Below, one piece after another: positions 41,896 through 50,777 of a DNA stretch of 64,000 nt. This DNA is from JABWBJ01 sp035646395. Lineage in GTDB: Bacteria > Gemmatimonadota > Gemmatimonadetes > Gemmatimonadales > Gemmatimonadaceae. The translations under genes were made by a program, and so were the position numbers. Below the pieces are notes generated by a model. That model saw only the letters and a program-made list of their open reading frames with translations, searched no databases and had not been told where the DNA came from. Location of the stretch: assembly GCA_035646395.1 (NCBI GenBank), contig DASRPK010000288.1:41498-105497 (forward strand), in the 5' to 3' direction. The number at the start of each line of letters is the position of its first letter. The stretch's first letter is position 1.

Positions 41896-43127
41896 CGAGT
41901 TACTTCGACCGGCGTTGCGGGATAGCGCCGGGCGACGTAGTCGTCGAGCAGCGCGAGGAACTCGGGCACGATGCGCTCTCCCTTGAGCGTGCCGTGCAGG
42001 CGACCGTCGATGTACACGGGCGCTTTCGGGTCCTCGAATGTCCCGGGCAGGGAAATGCCGATATGCGCGTGCTTCGACTCGCCTGGGCCGTTGACGACGC
42101 ATCCCATGACGGCGACGCGCAGCTCCTCGACACCGGGATGCATGACGCGCCATTCGGGCATCCGCTCGCGCAGATAGGCCTGGATGTCTTCGGCCATCTG
42201 CTGGAAGAACGTCGACGTAGTGCGGCCGCAGCCGGGACACGCCGTCACCTGCGGAGTGAAGCGCCGTAACCCGAGCGACTGCAGGATCTGCTGTGCCACG
42301 CGGACTTCTTCGGTGCGATCTCCGCCTGGCCGGGGCGTGAGCGAAACGCGAATCGTGTCGCCGATGCCTTCCGACAACACGATCGATAGGCCGGCAGCAC
42401 TGGCGATGATTCCCTTGCTGCCCATCCCTGCTTCGGTGAGCCCAAGGTGGAGCGGATAGTCGCCGCGAACCGCCAGGCGGTGGTAGACATCCGCGAGATC
42501 GGCGACCTGCGAGACCTTTGCCGAGATGATGATGCGATCGTGGCCCAGCCCACATTCTTCGGCCAACAGCGCCGACCGGATCCCGCTTTCGACCATGGCG
42601 TCGATGTACACATCGCGCGCATCTCGCGGATCCGGACGAGACGCATTTTCGTCCATCAAGGTCGTAAGGAGATCCTGGTCGAGCGAGCCCCAGTTCACGC
42701 CAATACGCACGGGCTTGTCATTCGCGATCGCGACCTCGACAATCGTGCGGAAGTTTTCGTCGCGGCGCTTGCTACCGACGTTCCCCGGATTGATGCGGTA
42801 CTTGGCCAGTGCCGTCGCGCACGTCGGATGCCGCACCAGCAGCAGATGCCCATTGTAGTGAAAGTCGCCGATGATCGGCACGCGAACGCCCGCATCGCCG
42901 ACGCGATCCACGATTTCGGCAACAGCCGCCGCCGCTTCGTCCGTGTTGACTGTGATACGGACCAGTTCCGAGCCGGCATTGGCGAGGTCGATCACCTGCG
43001 CGGCGGTCGCCGCCGCGTCCGCCGTGTCGGTATTCGTCATCGACTGGACGACGATGGGATGTCCGGATCCGACCGGGACATCCCCGACGCGCACGGTGAC
43101 GGTTTGCCGGCGAGCTTGAAGCGACAC
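41892..43127 (-). CDS. ispG: 4-hydroxy-3-methylbut-2-en-1-yl diphosphate synthase
   Basis: Penultimate step of the MEP isoprenoid pathway; an iron-sulfur enzyme. 411 aa from a GTG at 43125-43127 with GGAG 8 bp upstream; the frame is open to 43250 but those residues are not family-like. VQSMTNTDTADAAATAAQ, GNVGSKRRDENF and the cluster-binding cysteines in TACPGCGRTT and GCVVNGPGE are seen. It is the shorter bacterial form without the plant-type insert. Confidence 0.95.
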   Translation of the reverse strand: MSLQARRQTVTVRVGDVPVGSGHPIVVQSMTNTDTADAAATAAQVIDLANAGSELVRITVNTDEAAAAVAEIVDRVGDAGVRVPIIGDFHYNGHLLLVRHPTCATALAKYRINPGNVGSKRRDENFRTIVEVAIANDKPVRIGVNWGSLDQDLLTTLMDENASRPDPRDARDVYIDAMVESGIRSALLAEECGLGHDRIIISAKVSQVADLADVYHRLAVRGDYPLHLGLTEAGMGSKGIIASAAGLSIVLSEGIGDTIRVSLTPRPGGDRTEEVRVAQQILQSLGLRRFTPQVTACPGCGRTTSTFFQQMAEDIQAYLRERMPEWRVMHPGVEELRVAVMGCVVNGPGESKHAHIGISLPGTFEDPKAPVYIDGRLHGTLKGERIVPEFLALLDDYVARRYPATPVEVTR

Positions 43128-43230
43128 TACTTGGTCTCCATATCGTAGCTGTAAACTATTGAGCAGCACGGGCGCCGTGACCGTCGAGGCCCGCGCAGGC
43201 AGACCTGAAGCCGGACCGGCGAGGAGCACC

Positions 43231-43704
43231 ATGACGGACGACGAAACCACTCAGGTCCCAGACGAACCGCGGCCGGAACCGCCGCGTGCCGAACCCGCTC
43301 GCGAGGAAGTGGTCGAGCCCCGTCGCAGCTTTTTGCGCCGTCACTGGGGAAAAACGGCGATTGCGGGCATCGTCCTCATTCCGGCGCTCGTGTTCACTAT
43401 CTGGGCCGGGATCGCCTTGAGCTGGAGTTACTCAAGCGGCAATCGGGTGGGATATCTCCAGAAGCTCTCGAAGCGCGGATGGCTCTGCAAAACGTGGGAG
43501 GGAGAAATCCAGCTTTCCAATATCCCCGGAAGCGCGCCGGTCCTGTTTCAATTCACCGTGCGGGACGACAGTATCGCCAAGGTTCTTGAAAACGCCGGGG
43601 GTAAGCAGGTTCAGCTCTACTACGACCAGCACGTCGGGGTGCCATCGAACTGCTTTGGGGACACCGAGTACTTCGTCAAAGGGGTCCGCATCCTCCAGCC
43701 CTAA
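43231..43704 (+). CDS. Single-pass membrane protein of unknown function
   Basis: 157 aa from ATG 43231, preceded by an ideal GAGGAG. An acidic, Pro/Glu-rich cytoplasmic tail (about 1-45), then one membrane helix (TAIAGIVLIPALVFTIWAGI), then a soluble domain with YLQKLSKRGWLCKTWEGEI and two cysteines that could form a disulfide. I know similar proteins only as uncharacterised membrane proteins. Its stop overlaps the argH stop by four bases. Confidence 0.7.
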   Translation: MTDDETTQVPDEPRPEPPRAEPAREEVVEPRRSFLRRHWGKTAIAGIVLIPALVFTIWAGIALSWSYSSGNRVGYLQKLSKRGWLCKTWEGEIQLSNIPGSAPVLFQFTVRDDSIAKVLENAGGKQVQLYYDQHVGVPSNCFGDTEYFVKGVRILQP

Positions 43705-45113
43705 CGACGCTCCTGCAGTGCGTCTTTCGCGGCCCGCATCTGGTCGCGCAGCGCGTCGGGGCCGGTGCCGCCGGGCAGGTTGCGCCGCGCAAGTGACCGC
43801 TCGGGTTTGAGCGCGTCGAGCACGTCGGCACCGAATGTGGAGTGCGCCGCGGCGAACGACGGCAGCGGCAGTCCATCGAGCTCGACGCCCGCGTGTTCCG
43901 CCTCGCGCACCAGTCGGCCAACCGCGCCGTGCGCCTCACGGAATGAAACGCCCCGATCGACGAGATAATCGGCCAGGTCGGTCGCCATCAGCCCGGCACT
44001 GACGGCGCTACGCATGCGTGCCGCGTCGAAGCGGACCTCGTCGAGTGCGCCCGCCACGGCCGGCACCACGAGCATCATCGTATCGACCGCGTCGAACAGG
44101 GGCCGCTTGTCGTCCTGCAGGTCCTTGTTGTAACCGGACGGCAGGCCTTTCAGCGTGGCCAGCACCGTCGTCAGGTTGCCAAGCATGCGTGCCGCGGACC
44201 CACGCGCGATCTCGAAGACGTCGGGATTCCGCTTCTGCGGCATCATGCTCGACCCGGTACTGAACGAGTCGCCGAACCGCGCGAAGCCGAATTCGCCCGA
44301 GCCAAAGAGGATCAGGTCCTCGGACAGCCGCGACAGGTGAGTGCCGACCAGCGACAAGGCGAACAACGTTTCGGCGACGAAGTCCCGGTCCGCCACTGCG
44401 TCGACACTGTTCTGCGAGATCACGTCAAAGCCCAGCCGGTCGCGCAGCAGCTCCCGTGAGATGGGGAAGGCGCTGCCCGCCACCGCGCCGCTGCCTAACG
44501 GTAATGACGACGCGGCCCGTGCTGCCGCGGCGACGCGCTGGCGATCCCGGGACAGCGGCCAGAAATGCGAGAGCATCCAGTGCGCGGCCAACACGGGCTG
44601 CGCCCGCTGCAGGTGCGTATACGCGGGCATGATGCCGTCGCCGAGTCGCTCGGCCTGCGCCAGCATGACCTCCTGCAGCTCGCGGATGGCGCGGTCCAGT
44701 CGACCGCAGGCATCCATCGTCCACAATCTCGTGGCGGTGGCCACCTGGTCGTTGCGGCTGCGGCCCGTGTGCAAGCGCGAGGCCGGATCACCGACCTCTT
44801 CGTGCAGCAGCCGGTCGATGAGCGTATGGATGTCCTCGTCCGCCGCCGCCGGTGTCACGCCGCCAGCCAGGCGGCGGCTCACCGCGTCCAGTCCCTGCAC
44901 GAGGGTCCTGCTCTCCTCGGCCGGAATGACACCGGCCGCGCCTAACGCTTCGGCCCACGCCTGTGACAGGCGGATGTCGAACGGCCAGAGCCGGAAGTCG
45001 ACACCGATGGACCGGTTGACCCGCTCGAGCAACGGACTGGGGCCGGCGGAAAACCGCCCGCCCCAGAGCTTATGCGACTGCGCCGTGCCGGAGGCGTCGT
45101 CGCCGCGCGTCAC
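43701..45113 (-). CDS. argH: Argininosuccinate lyase
   Basis: Last step of arginine synthesis. 470 aa. The superfamily signature GSSMMPQKRNPDVFEI (GSxxMPxKxN) with its catalytic Ser loop, the HTGRSRNDQVAT motif and YTHLQRAQPVLAAHW are all intact. It starts four bases before the argG stop, so argG and argH are translationally coupled. Confidence 0.97.
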   Translation of the reverse strand: MTRGDDASGTAQSHKLWGGRFSAGPSPLLERVNRSIGVDFRLWPFDIRLSQAWAEALGAAGVIPAEESRTLVQGLDAVSRRLAGGVTPAAADEDIHTLIDRLLHEEVGDPASRLHTGRSRNDQVATATRLWTMDACGRLDRAIRELQEVMLAQAERLGDGIMPAYTHLQRAQPVLAAHWMLSHFWPLSRDRQRVAAAARAASSLPLGSGAVAGSAFPISRELLRDRLGFDVISQNSVDAVADRDFVAETLFALSLVGTHLSRLSEDLILFGSGEFGFARFGDSFSTGSSMMPQKRNPDVFEIARGSAARMLGNLTTVLATLKGLPSGYNKDLQDDKRPLFDAVDTMMLVVPAVAGALDEVRFDAARMRSAVSAGLMATDLADYLVDRGVSFREAHGAVGRLVREAEHAGVELDGLPLPSFAAAHSTFGADVLDALKPERSLARRNLPGGTGPDALRDQMRAAKDALQERR

Positions 45114-46351
45114 CGCGCGACAGCGTTGGGCCGCGATGCCCGCTCGGAGGCCGCGAGTTGCTGGTCCTTGAGGGCGCGCACACGTGCCGGAAGTCCGAAG
45201 AGCCGGATGAAGCCCGCGGCGTCGCTCTGCTGGTACACGTCGTCCTCGCCGAACGTCACGAACCGCTCATCATACAACGCCTGTTCGCTTTCGCGGCCGG
45301 CGATGATGATGTTCCCCTTGAAGAGGCGCAGCGTCACTGTGCCCGTGACACGCTGTTGCACCACGTTCACGAAGGCGTCGTAGGCTTCGCGCTCGGTCGT
45401 CCACCAGCGACCCTCGTAGACCAGGTCTGCATAACGCGGTGCCAGCAGGTCCTTGGCGTCCATGGTCCGTCGGTCGAGCACCAGCTGTTCGAGCTCGCTG
45501 AGCGCGGTATAAAGCAGCGTGCCGCCGGGCGTTTCATACACGCCGCGCGACTTCATGCCGACCAGCCGGTTTTCGACGATGTCGGCCCGCCCTACGCCAT
45601 GCCGCCCGCCGATCCGGTTCAATTCCGTCAACAGGTCGACAGCGCCAAGCGCGCGACCATTCACCGATATGGGCGTCCCGCTCCGGAAGCCAATCGTAAC
45701 CTCTTCCGGCTCTGCCGGCGCGTCCGCCGGATCGGTCGTCAGCAGGAACAGATCCTTTGGTGGTGCCTGGTTCGGATCCTCGAGCACCCCTCCCTCATGC
45801 GAGATGTGCCAGAGGTTTCGGTCCCGTGAATAGATCTTCGTCGTCGTCGCGGCGACCGGAATGTTGCGAGCGGCCGCGTAGGCGATTGCGTCTTCGCGGC
45901 TCCGGATGTCCCACTCGCGCCAGGGGGCGATCACCTTCAGCTCGGGCGCAAAAGCCATGTAGGTGAGCTCGAAGCGCACCTGATCATTTCCTTTCCCGGT
46001 GCAGCCATGTGCCAGGGCGTCAGCACCAACCGCCCGTGCGACCTCGACCTGTCTCCGCGCGATCAGCGGCCGCGCGATGGAGGTGCCGAGCAGGTACTTG
46101 CGATTGTAGATCGCGCCGGCGCGTAGCGTCGGATAGACGAACTCTTCGACGAATTCCTGGCGCAGGTCCTCTACGGTGCACGACACGGCTCCCGAGCGGA
46201 GGGCCTTCTCCACGATGCCGTCGAGTTCCCCCTCGCCCTGGCCGATGTCGGCGGCCACGCAGATGACTTCGGCGTCATAGTGCTCGCGGAGCCACGGCAC
46301 GATGATGGAGGTGTCGAGCCCACCTGAATACGCGAGTACTATGCGCTGCAT
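45110..46351 (-). CDS. argG: Argininosuccinate synthase
   Basis: Joins citrulline and aspartate with ATP. 413 aa from ATG 46349-46351 with GGAG upstream. The N-type pyrophosphatase loop AYSGGLDTSIIVPWL, GCTGKGNDQVRFE and SRDRNLWHISHEGG are present. First gene of an argG-argH pair. Upstream is a promoter whose -10 overlaps an ArgR-like half-site. Confidence 0.97.
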   Translation of the reverse strand: MQRIVLAYSGGLDTSIIVPWLREHYDAEVICVAADIGQGEGELDGIVEKALRSGAVSCTVEDLRQEFVEEFVYPTLRAGAIYNRKYLLGTSIARPLIARRQVEVARAVGADALAHGCTGKGNDQVRFELTYMAFAPELKVIAPWREWDIRSREDAIAYAAARNIPVAATTTKIYSRDRNLWHISHEGGVLEDPNQAPPKDLFLLTTDPADAPAEPEEVTIGFRSGTPISVNGRALGAVDLLTELNRIGGRHGVGRADIVENRLVGMKSRGVYETPGGTLLYTALSELEQLVLDRRTMDAKDLLAPRYADLVYEGRWWTTEREAYDAFVNVVQQRVTGTVTLRLFKGNIIIAGRESEQALYDERFVTFGEDDVYQQSDAAGFIRLFGLPARVRALKDQQLAASERASRPNAVAR

Positions 46352-46389
46352 TTTCGAACTCCGTCGCAAGTCGTAAGGATTGTCAGGAG

Positions 46390-46422
46390 TGCATAATTAA
46401 TCGAGAGCGGCGCCCGATTCAA
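46390..46422 (-). promoter_or_regulatory. argGH promoter with ARG-box-like half-site
   Basis: On the minus strand TTGAAT (46422-46417), a 17-bp spacer, then TAATTA (46399-46394). The sequence ATTAATTATGCAC across the -10 matches ATTAATCATGCAT before argC, which marks it as a likely ArgR target. Confidence 0.6.
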
Positions 46423-46450
46423 CGTGTCGGGCGACCCGCCTGAGTCACCG

Positions 46451-46909
46451 CTACACGCCGGATCGGGCCAGGCGTTCAAGTCGTTTTTCGAGGCGGTCCC
46501 GGGCCGCCGTCGATCGGCAGATGATGAGGATGGTGTTTTCGCCACCGATGGTGCCCAACACGTCCGGAAAGGCCTGTGCGTCGATCGCTTCCGCGATAGG
46601 TTGCGCCCCGCCGGCGATGGTCTTCAGCACGAGCAATTCGCCCACCCCGTCGCTCGACTCGAAGAACTGTGGCAGCACGTCTTCGAGTGCTGTCCGATGA
46701 TCGTCCGTCATACTGTCAGGCGAGGCGTAGCGCGCACCCTCCGTCGTCGGGATGCGCGCAAGCCGCAGCTCGCGCAGGTCGCGTGACAGCGTGGACTGCG
46801 TGACCGCGAATCCGCGGTCTTCTAGCAATTGCCGCAGCTCTTCCTGGCTGGCGACTGGCTGCGCCGCCACCAGCTCGAGAATCACCTGCTGTCGCCGCTT
46901 CTTGTTCAC
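46451..46909 (-). CDS. argR: Arginine repressor ArgR
   Basis: 152 aa from a GTG at 46907-46909 (family length about 150). N-terminal winged helix: VNKKRRQQVILELVAAQPVA with the recognition helix FAVTQSTLSRDLREL. C-terminal arginine-binding hexamerisation domain with GTIGGENTILIICR. It represses arginine synthesis with arginine as corepressor. It is upstream of argG on the same strand and divergent from argC. Confidence 0.95.
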   Translation of the reverse strand: MNKKRRQQVILELVAAQPVASQEELRQLLEDRGFAVTQSTLSRDLRELRLARIPTTEGARYASPDSMTDDHRTALEDVLPQFFESSDGVGELLVLKTIAGGAQPIAEAIDAQAFPDVLGTIGGENTILIICRSTAARDRLEKRLERLARSGV

Positions 46910-47008
46910 GCGTGCCGGATCTCCGTGAGTCTCGCGACCGACGATAGCATTGCGGGTTGAGTGGTGTAAGCGGGCCCGAAACGGATTGTGTGGAGATACA
47001 CAGCCGGA

Positions 47009-47050
47009 TTGACTTCGCCCCGTTGCAATAATATGCATTAATCATGCATA
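47009..47050 (+). promoter_or_regulatory. argC promoter with overlapping ARG box; leaderless start
   Basis: TTGACT (47009-47014), 17 bp, TATGCA (47032-47037). Overlapping it is TATGCAT-taatc-ATGCATA (47032-47050), perfect 7-bp arms in the spacing of ARG boxes. The expected transcript start coincides with the argC ATG at 47044 and there is no Shine-Dalgarno. A second repeat, TGTGT-N6-ACACA, lies at about 46986-47001. Confidence 0.7.
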
Positions 47051-48003
47051 GAATTCCCGTCGGCGTCCTCGGCGCCAGCGGCTACGCCGGTCGAGAACTG
47101 TGCGCGCTTGTCGCCGGCCATCCGCAATTCGAGCTCGTCTTCGCCACCGCCAACGAACGGCGCGGCGATCGGCTCGTGCTGCCGTCCGGCGACATCACGT
47201 TCGTCGCCACCGATGACGCCCCGCTTCAAAAGTCGGAGCTCGTGTTCAGCTCCTTACCACACGGCGCTTCGGCAGAGTGGGTCGCGCGTGCGCGGAGCGC
47301 AGGGGCGCGCGTTGTGGATCTGTCATCGGACCTGCGTCCCGGTCATGCCAGGGAGGATGTGCCGTACGGACTCACCGAACTGCATCGCGACGACCTGAAA
47401 GACGCGCCGCTTATCGCCAATCCCGGCTGCTACCCGACGGCGATCCTGCTCGGACTTGCACCTGTGATTCAGCAGGAGCTCACAGTTCCCGGAGCGCTGA
47501 TTGTCGCCGACGCCGCCAGTGGCGTAACCGGTGCGGGAAATTCGCCACGCGCCGACATGCTGTTCGGCGAAGTGAGCGAAAACTTCCGCGCCTACTCGGT
47601 GGGGAACGAGCACCGGCACCTGCCGGAAATGCGGGCCACCATTTCACGATTGTGTGGCGACGTCGACCTGCTCTTCACGCCGCACCTGCTGCCTGTGGCG
47701 CGCGGCATCCTGGCCACGATCACCGTGCCGGTCACCGCGATTCCCGATGACCTGCTCGAGCCCTGGCGTCGCGCCTATGCCGACGAGCCGTTCATCGAGC
47801 TGTCGAACGACCTTCCTTCGATCAAGGACGTAGTCCGAAGGAACGTCGTCCGCATCGCAGTGCGGCGCGTGAGCGGCGTGCGCCAGCCAACGCTTCTCGT
47901 CTTTGCCGCCATCGACAACCTCGTGAAGGGAGCCGCCGGGCAGGCCGTGCAGAATGCCAACGTGTCGTTCAGGTTCCCCGAACCGATGGGACTGCCCGCG
48001 TGA
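47044..48003 (+). CDS. argC: N-acetyl-gamma-glutamyl-phosphate reductase
   Basis: NADPH-dependent third step of arginine synthesis. 319 aa. GVLGASGYAGRELCAL is the dinucleotide-binding start, NPGCYPTAILLGLAP holds the catalytic Cys, and EHRHLPEM holds the catalytic His region. It is followed at once by argB, whose start overlaps its stop by four bases. Probably translated from a leaderless message. Confidence 0.97.
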   Translation: MHRIPVGVLGASGYAGRELCALVAGHPQFELVFATANERRGDRLVLPSGDITFVATDDAPLQKSELVFSSLPHGASAEWVARARSAGARVVDLSSDLRPGHAREDVPYGLTELHRDDLKDAPLIANPGCYPTAILLGLAPVIQQELTVPGALIVADAASGVTGAGNSPRADMLFGEVSENFRAYSVGNEHRHLPEMRATISRLCGDVDLLFTPHLLPVARGILATITVPVTAIPDDLLEPWRRAYADEPFIELSNDLPSIKDVVRRNVVRIAVRRVSGVRQPTLLVFAAIDNLVKGAAGQAVQNANVSFRFPEPMGLPA

Positions 48004-48758
48004 AGCGCGTCGTGAAGATCGGTGGGCGTGCCCAGGCCGACCCCAAACTTCCGCGGCTGCTCGCGAATGTCGCCCTCAGTGGCGACGAGCTGGTGGTCGT
48101 GCACGGCGGCGGCGACGAAGTGACGGCGCTCCAGCGCCGACTTGGCTCGGAGCCCACGTTCGTCGGCGGTCGCCGGGTCACCACGGAGGCGGATATGGAT
48201 GTGGTGCGCATGGTGCTGTCCGGAACCGTCAACAAGAGACTCGTCAGGCAGCTCATCGACGAGGGCGTCACCGCGGTCGGCATTTCCGGCGAAGACGGTG
48301 GCATCCTCCCGGCCCGCCTGCTCGATGACGGGGCGTTAGGCGCCGTTGGTGAACCGCTTGGAGCCAACGTGCGCCCCCTCGAAGCGCTGCTCGAGGCCGG
48401 GCTCGTCCCGGTCGTTTCGCCCGTCGGCCGGCACGCCGAAACCGGACAGGGACTCAACATCAACGGTGACGACGCCGCGGCAGCGATCGCCGGCGCGCTG
48501 CGTGCCGATGAACTGCTGCTGCTCGCGGACGTTCCCGGTGTGCTCGACCCAGACGGCGTGCTCGTGCCGGTGATCTCGATCGACGCGGTCGACGACATGA
48601 TCGCCTCGGGCGTTGCTCGTGGTGGCATGTCGGCCAAGCTGCAGGCCGCCCGGCGCGCCCTCGCTGCCGGGGTCACCGCCGTCCGCATCAGTGACGTCAC
48701 TGCGCTCGCCAATCCCGGAGTCGGGACCCGACTCACCAACGCCCACTCGCCCGCCTGA
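48000..48758 (+). CDS. argB: Acetylglutamate kinase
   Basis: Phosphorylates N-acetylglutamate. 252 aa, GTG start. VVKIGGRAQADP and VVVHGGGDEVTALQ are the phosphate-binding and substrate loops; GLNINGDDAAAAIAGAL and ARGGMSAKLQAARRAL complete the amino-acid-kinase fold. It is short and lacks the N-terminal helix of arginine-inhibited hexameric enzymes, so feedback inhibition may be absent. Confidence 0.94.
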   Translation: MKRVVKIGGRAQADPKLPRLLANVALSGDELVVVHGGGDEVTALQRRLGSEPTFVGGRRVTTEADMDVVRMVLSGTVNKRLVRQLIDEGVTAVGISGEDGGILPARLLDDGALGAVGEPLGANVRPLEALLEAGLVPVVSPVGRHAETGQGLNINGDDAAAAIAGALRADELLLLADVPGVLDPDGVLVPVISIDAVDDMIASGVARGGMSAKLQAARRALAAGVTAVRISDVTALANPGVGTRLTNAHSPA

Positions 48759-48760
48759 CC

Positions 48761-49957
48761 ATGGCCACCCTTATGGCACCATCTGCTGCGTCGACGCCAG
48801 TTCCCGGGGCGCTCCTGCCCGTGTACAAGCGCGCCCCGATCGAACTGGTACGCGGAGATGGCATCCGTCTCTTCGACGCCGGTGGCCGCGAGTATGTCGA
48901 CTTCACCAGCGGCATCGCGGTGAACGCGTTAGGCTACGGCGACGAAGGCTTGCGCCAGGCCATGCACGAAGCGGCCGACGGGTTGGTGCACGTCTCGAAC
49001 CTGTTCCGCACGGCGCCGGGCGAGCTGCTGGCCCAGCGGCTCGTCGACCTTTCGTTCGCCGACCGCGTGTTCTTCTGCAATTCCGGCGTAGAAGCGAACG
49101 AAGGTGCGTTCAAGTTCGCGCGCCGCTGGGCCCGGGCCGTGGGTACACTCGCCAAACATGAGATCCTCGGCGTTCGTGGCGCATTCCATGGCCGGTTGTT
49201 CGCCACCCTCGCCGCGACTGATCGGCCGTCATATCGCGCACCATTCCGACCCCTGGCCGGCGGCGTGTCGATCGCCGAGCGCGACCTCGAGAGCCTGGGA
49301 CTTCTGCTCGAGCCCGAGACCGTCGCCGCACTCGTGATCGAGCCCATTCAGGGTGAGGGCGGTGTTCGGGTACTGGACGCGGGTTACCTGCGCGAACTCC
49401 GTGCGCTGACACGCGAGCGCCGGATCGCGCTGATCTTCGACGAAATCCAATGCGGACTCGGTCGCACCGGGCACCTCTTTGCGTACCAACGCGTGAATGT
49501 CGAACCGGACATGATGACACTGGCGAAACCGATCGCCGGGGGCCTGCCGATGGGCGCCATTCTCATTACGGAAGAGATTGCCGCCACCATCCAGCCGGGA
49601 GACCACGGAACGACGTTCGGTGGCGGGCCGTTCGTCGCATCAGTCGCTCACCACGTGCTGGAGCGCGTGTCCGACGCCGCGCTCCTTGAGTCTGTGCGCA
49701 CGAACGGACAATGGCTTGGCGCGGCTCTGCGTGAAATGGCCAACAACACTGCACGAATTCGCGACGTGCGCGGCGTGGGCTTCATCTGGGGCATCGACGT
49801 GCACGAACCCGCGGGCGACGTCATCGCCCGCGCGCGCGATGAGGGTCTGCTGCTCGTCAGCGCCGGCGATTACACGCTGCGCATCCTGCCGCCGCTCGTG
49901 GCGACCCGTGGCGACCTCGAAGAGGGACTGCACCGGCTGCAGCGCGCGTTAGGCTGA
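48761..49957 (+). CDS. argD: Acetylornithine aminotransferase
   Basis: 398-aa PLP enzyme of class III, starting 3 bp after argB. DFTSGIAVNALGYGDEGL, FCNSGVEANEGAFKFAR, LIFDEIQCGLGRTGHLFAYQ (PLP-binding Asp) and MTLAKPIAGGLPMGAI (Schiff-base Lys) are clear. Completes an argC-argB-argD unit. Two GTTAGGC heptamers lie in it, one at its last two codons. Confidence 0.95.
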   Translation: MATLMAPSAASTPVPGALLPVYKRAPIELVRGDGIRLFDAGGREYVDFTSGIAVNALGYGDEGLRQAMHEAADGLVHVSNLFRTAPGELLAQRLVDLSFADRVFFCNSGVEANEGAFKFARRWARAVGTLAKHEILGVRGAFHGRLFATLAATDRPSYRAPFRPLAGGVSIAERDLESLGLLLEPETVAALVIEPIQGEGGVRVLDAGYLRELRALTRERRIALIFDEIQCGLGRTGHLFAYQRVNVEPDMMTLAKPIAGGLPMGAILITEEIAATIQPGDHGTTFGGGPFVASVAHHVLERVSDAALLESVRTNGQWLGAALREMANNTARIRDVRGVGFIWGIDVHEPAGDVIARARDEGLLLVSAGDYTLRILPPLVATRGDLEEGLHRLQRALG

Positions 49958-50019
49958 TTTCCGGCTGTCGCGTGAGGCCGATGGGTGGCGCCATCGGCGA
50001 CGCCGCTCCATCGTCATGC

Positions 50020-50685
50020 ATGACCCCACCCCGGTTCAAGCCGCTCGAGTTCACCCGGCTCCAGCCCGACGAGGTCGTCCAGCGCGCGCGGGACTTCTAC
50101 TCGGCGATGTCACGACGGCGCACCACGCGGCACTTCGCTCCGGACACCGTTCCACGTGAAGCGATCGAATTCGCCATCCGTACCGCTGGAACGGCGCCGA
50201 GTGGTGCCCATCAGCAACCATGGACGTTTGTGGCAGTTTCAGAGCCGGAGCTGAAGCTCCGAATTCGCGACGCCGCGGAAACAGAGGAGCACCAGAACTA
50301 TCACGGCCGGATGCCTCCGGAATGGCTGGAGGCGCTGGCCCCCCTGGGGACCGACGAACACAAGTCGCACCTGACCGACGCGCCGTGGCTCGTTGTGGTG
50401 TTCCGAAAGTCCTTCGGATTCAACGCCGACGGCTCCAAACGCCCGTTCTATTACACGCAGGAGTCTGTCGGGATAGCCATCGGTTTCTTCATCGCCGCCG
50501 TACACATGATGGGGCTCGTTACCCTCACCCATACGCCCAATCCCATGGGCTTCCTGTCCGAGCTGCTCGAACGGCCACCGAACGAAAAGGCATACCTCAT
50601 TCTTCCGGTGGGCTATCCGGCTCCCGACGCGCGGGTTCCTGACATCGACCGCTTACCATTGTCGGACATTGCCCTGTGGAAATAG
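50020..50685 (+). CDS. Nitroreductase family flavoprotein (iodotyrosine-deiodinase-like)
   Basis: 221 aa from ATG 50020; the frame is open to an ATG at 49972. SRRRTTRHFAPDTVPREAI and GTAPSGAHQQPWTFVAV are the FMN-binding start of the family. The lid region EEHQNYHGRMPPEWLEAL followed by GTDEHKSHLTDAPWLVVVF is the arrangement of the IYD subgroup. Probably an FMN-dependent reductase of halogenated or nitro aromatics; physiological substrate unknown. Confidence 0.88.
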   Translation: MTPPRFKPLEFTRLQPDEVVQRARDFYSAMSRRRTTRHFAPDTVPREAIEFAIRTAGTAPSGAHQQPWTFVAVSEPELKLRIRDAAETEEHQNYHGRMPPEWLEALAPLGTDEHKSHLTDAPWLVVVFRKSFGFNADGSKRPFYYTQESVGIAIGFFIAAVHMMGLVTLTHTPNPMGFLSELLERPPNEKAYLILPVGYPAPDARVPDIDRLPLSDIALWK

Positions 50686-50777
50686 GTGCACCCCCAGGGG
50701 GTTGTCGGCCGGGTCGGGGGCACGAATCTGGCAAGAGTGCTGCTGGACCCCGGTTCAGCGGGGTACATTCCCCGGCC

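Noticed and set aside
50146..50163. parS-like CGTTCCACGTGAAGCG
   Set aside because: Three mismatches to the 16-bp consensus, inside the nitroreductase coding region, and no second nearby site.
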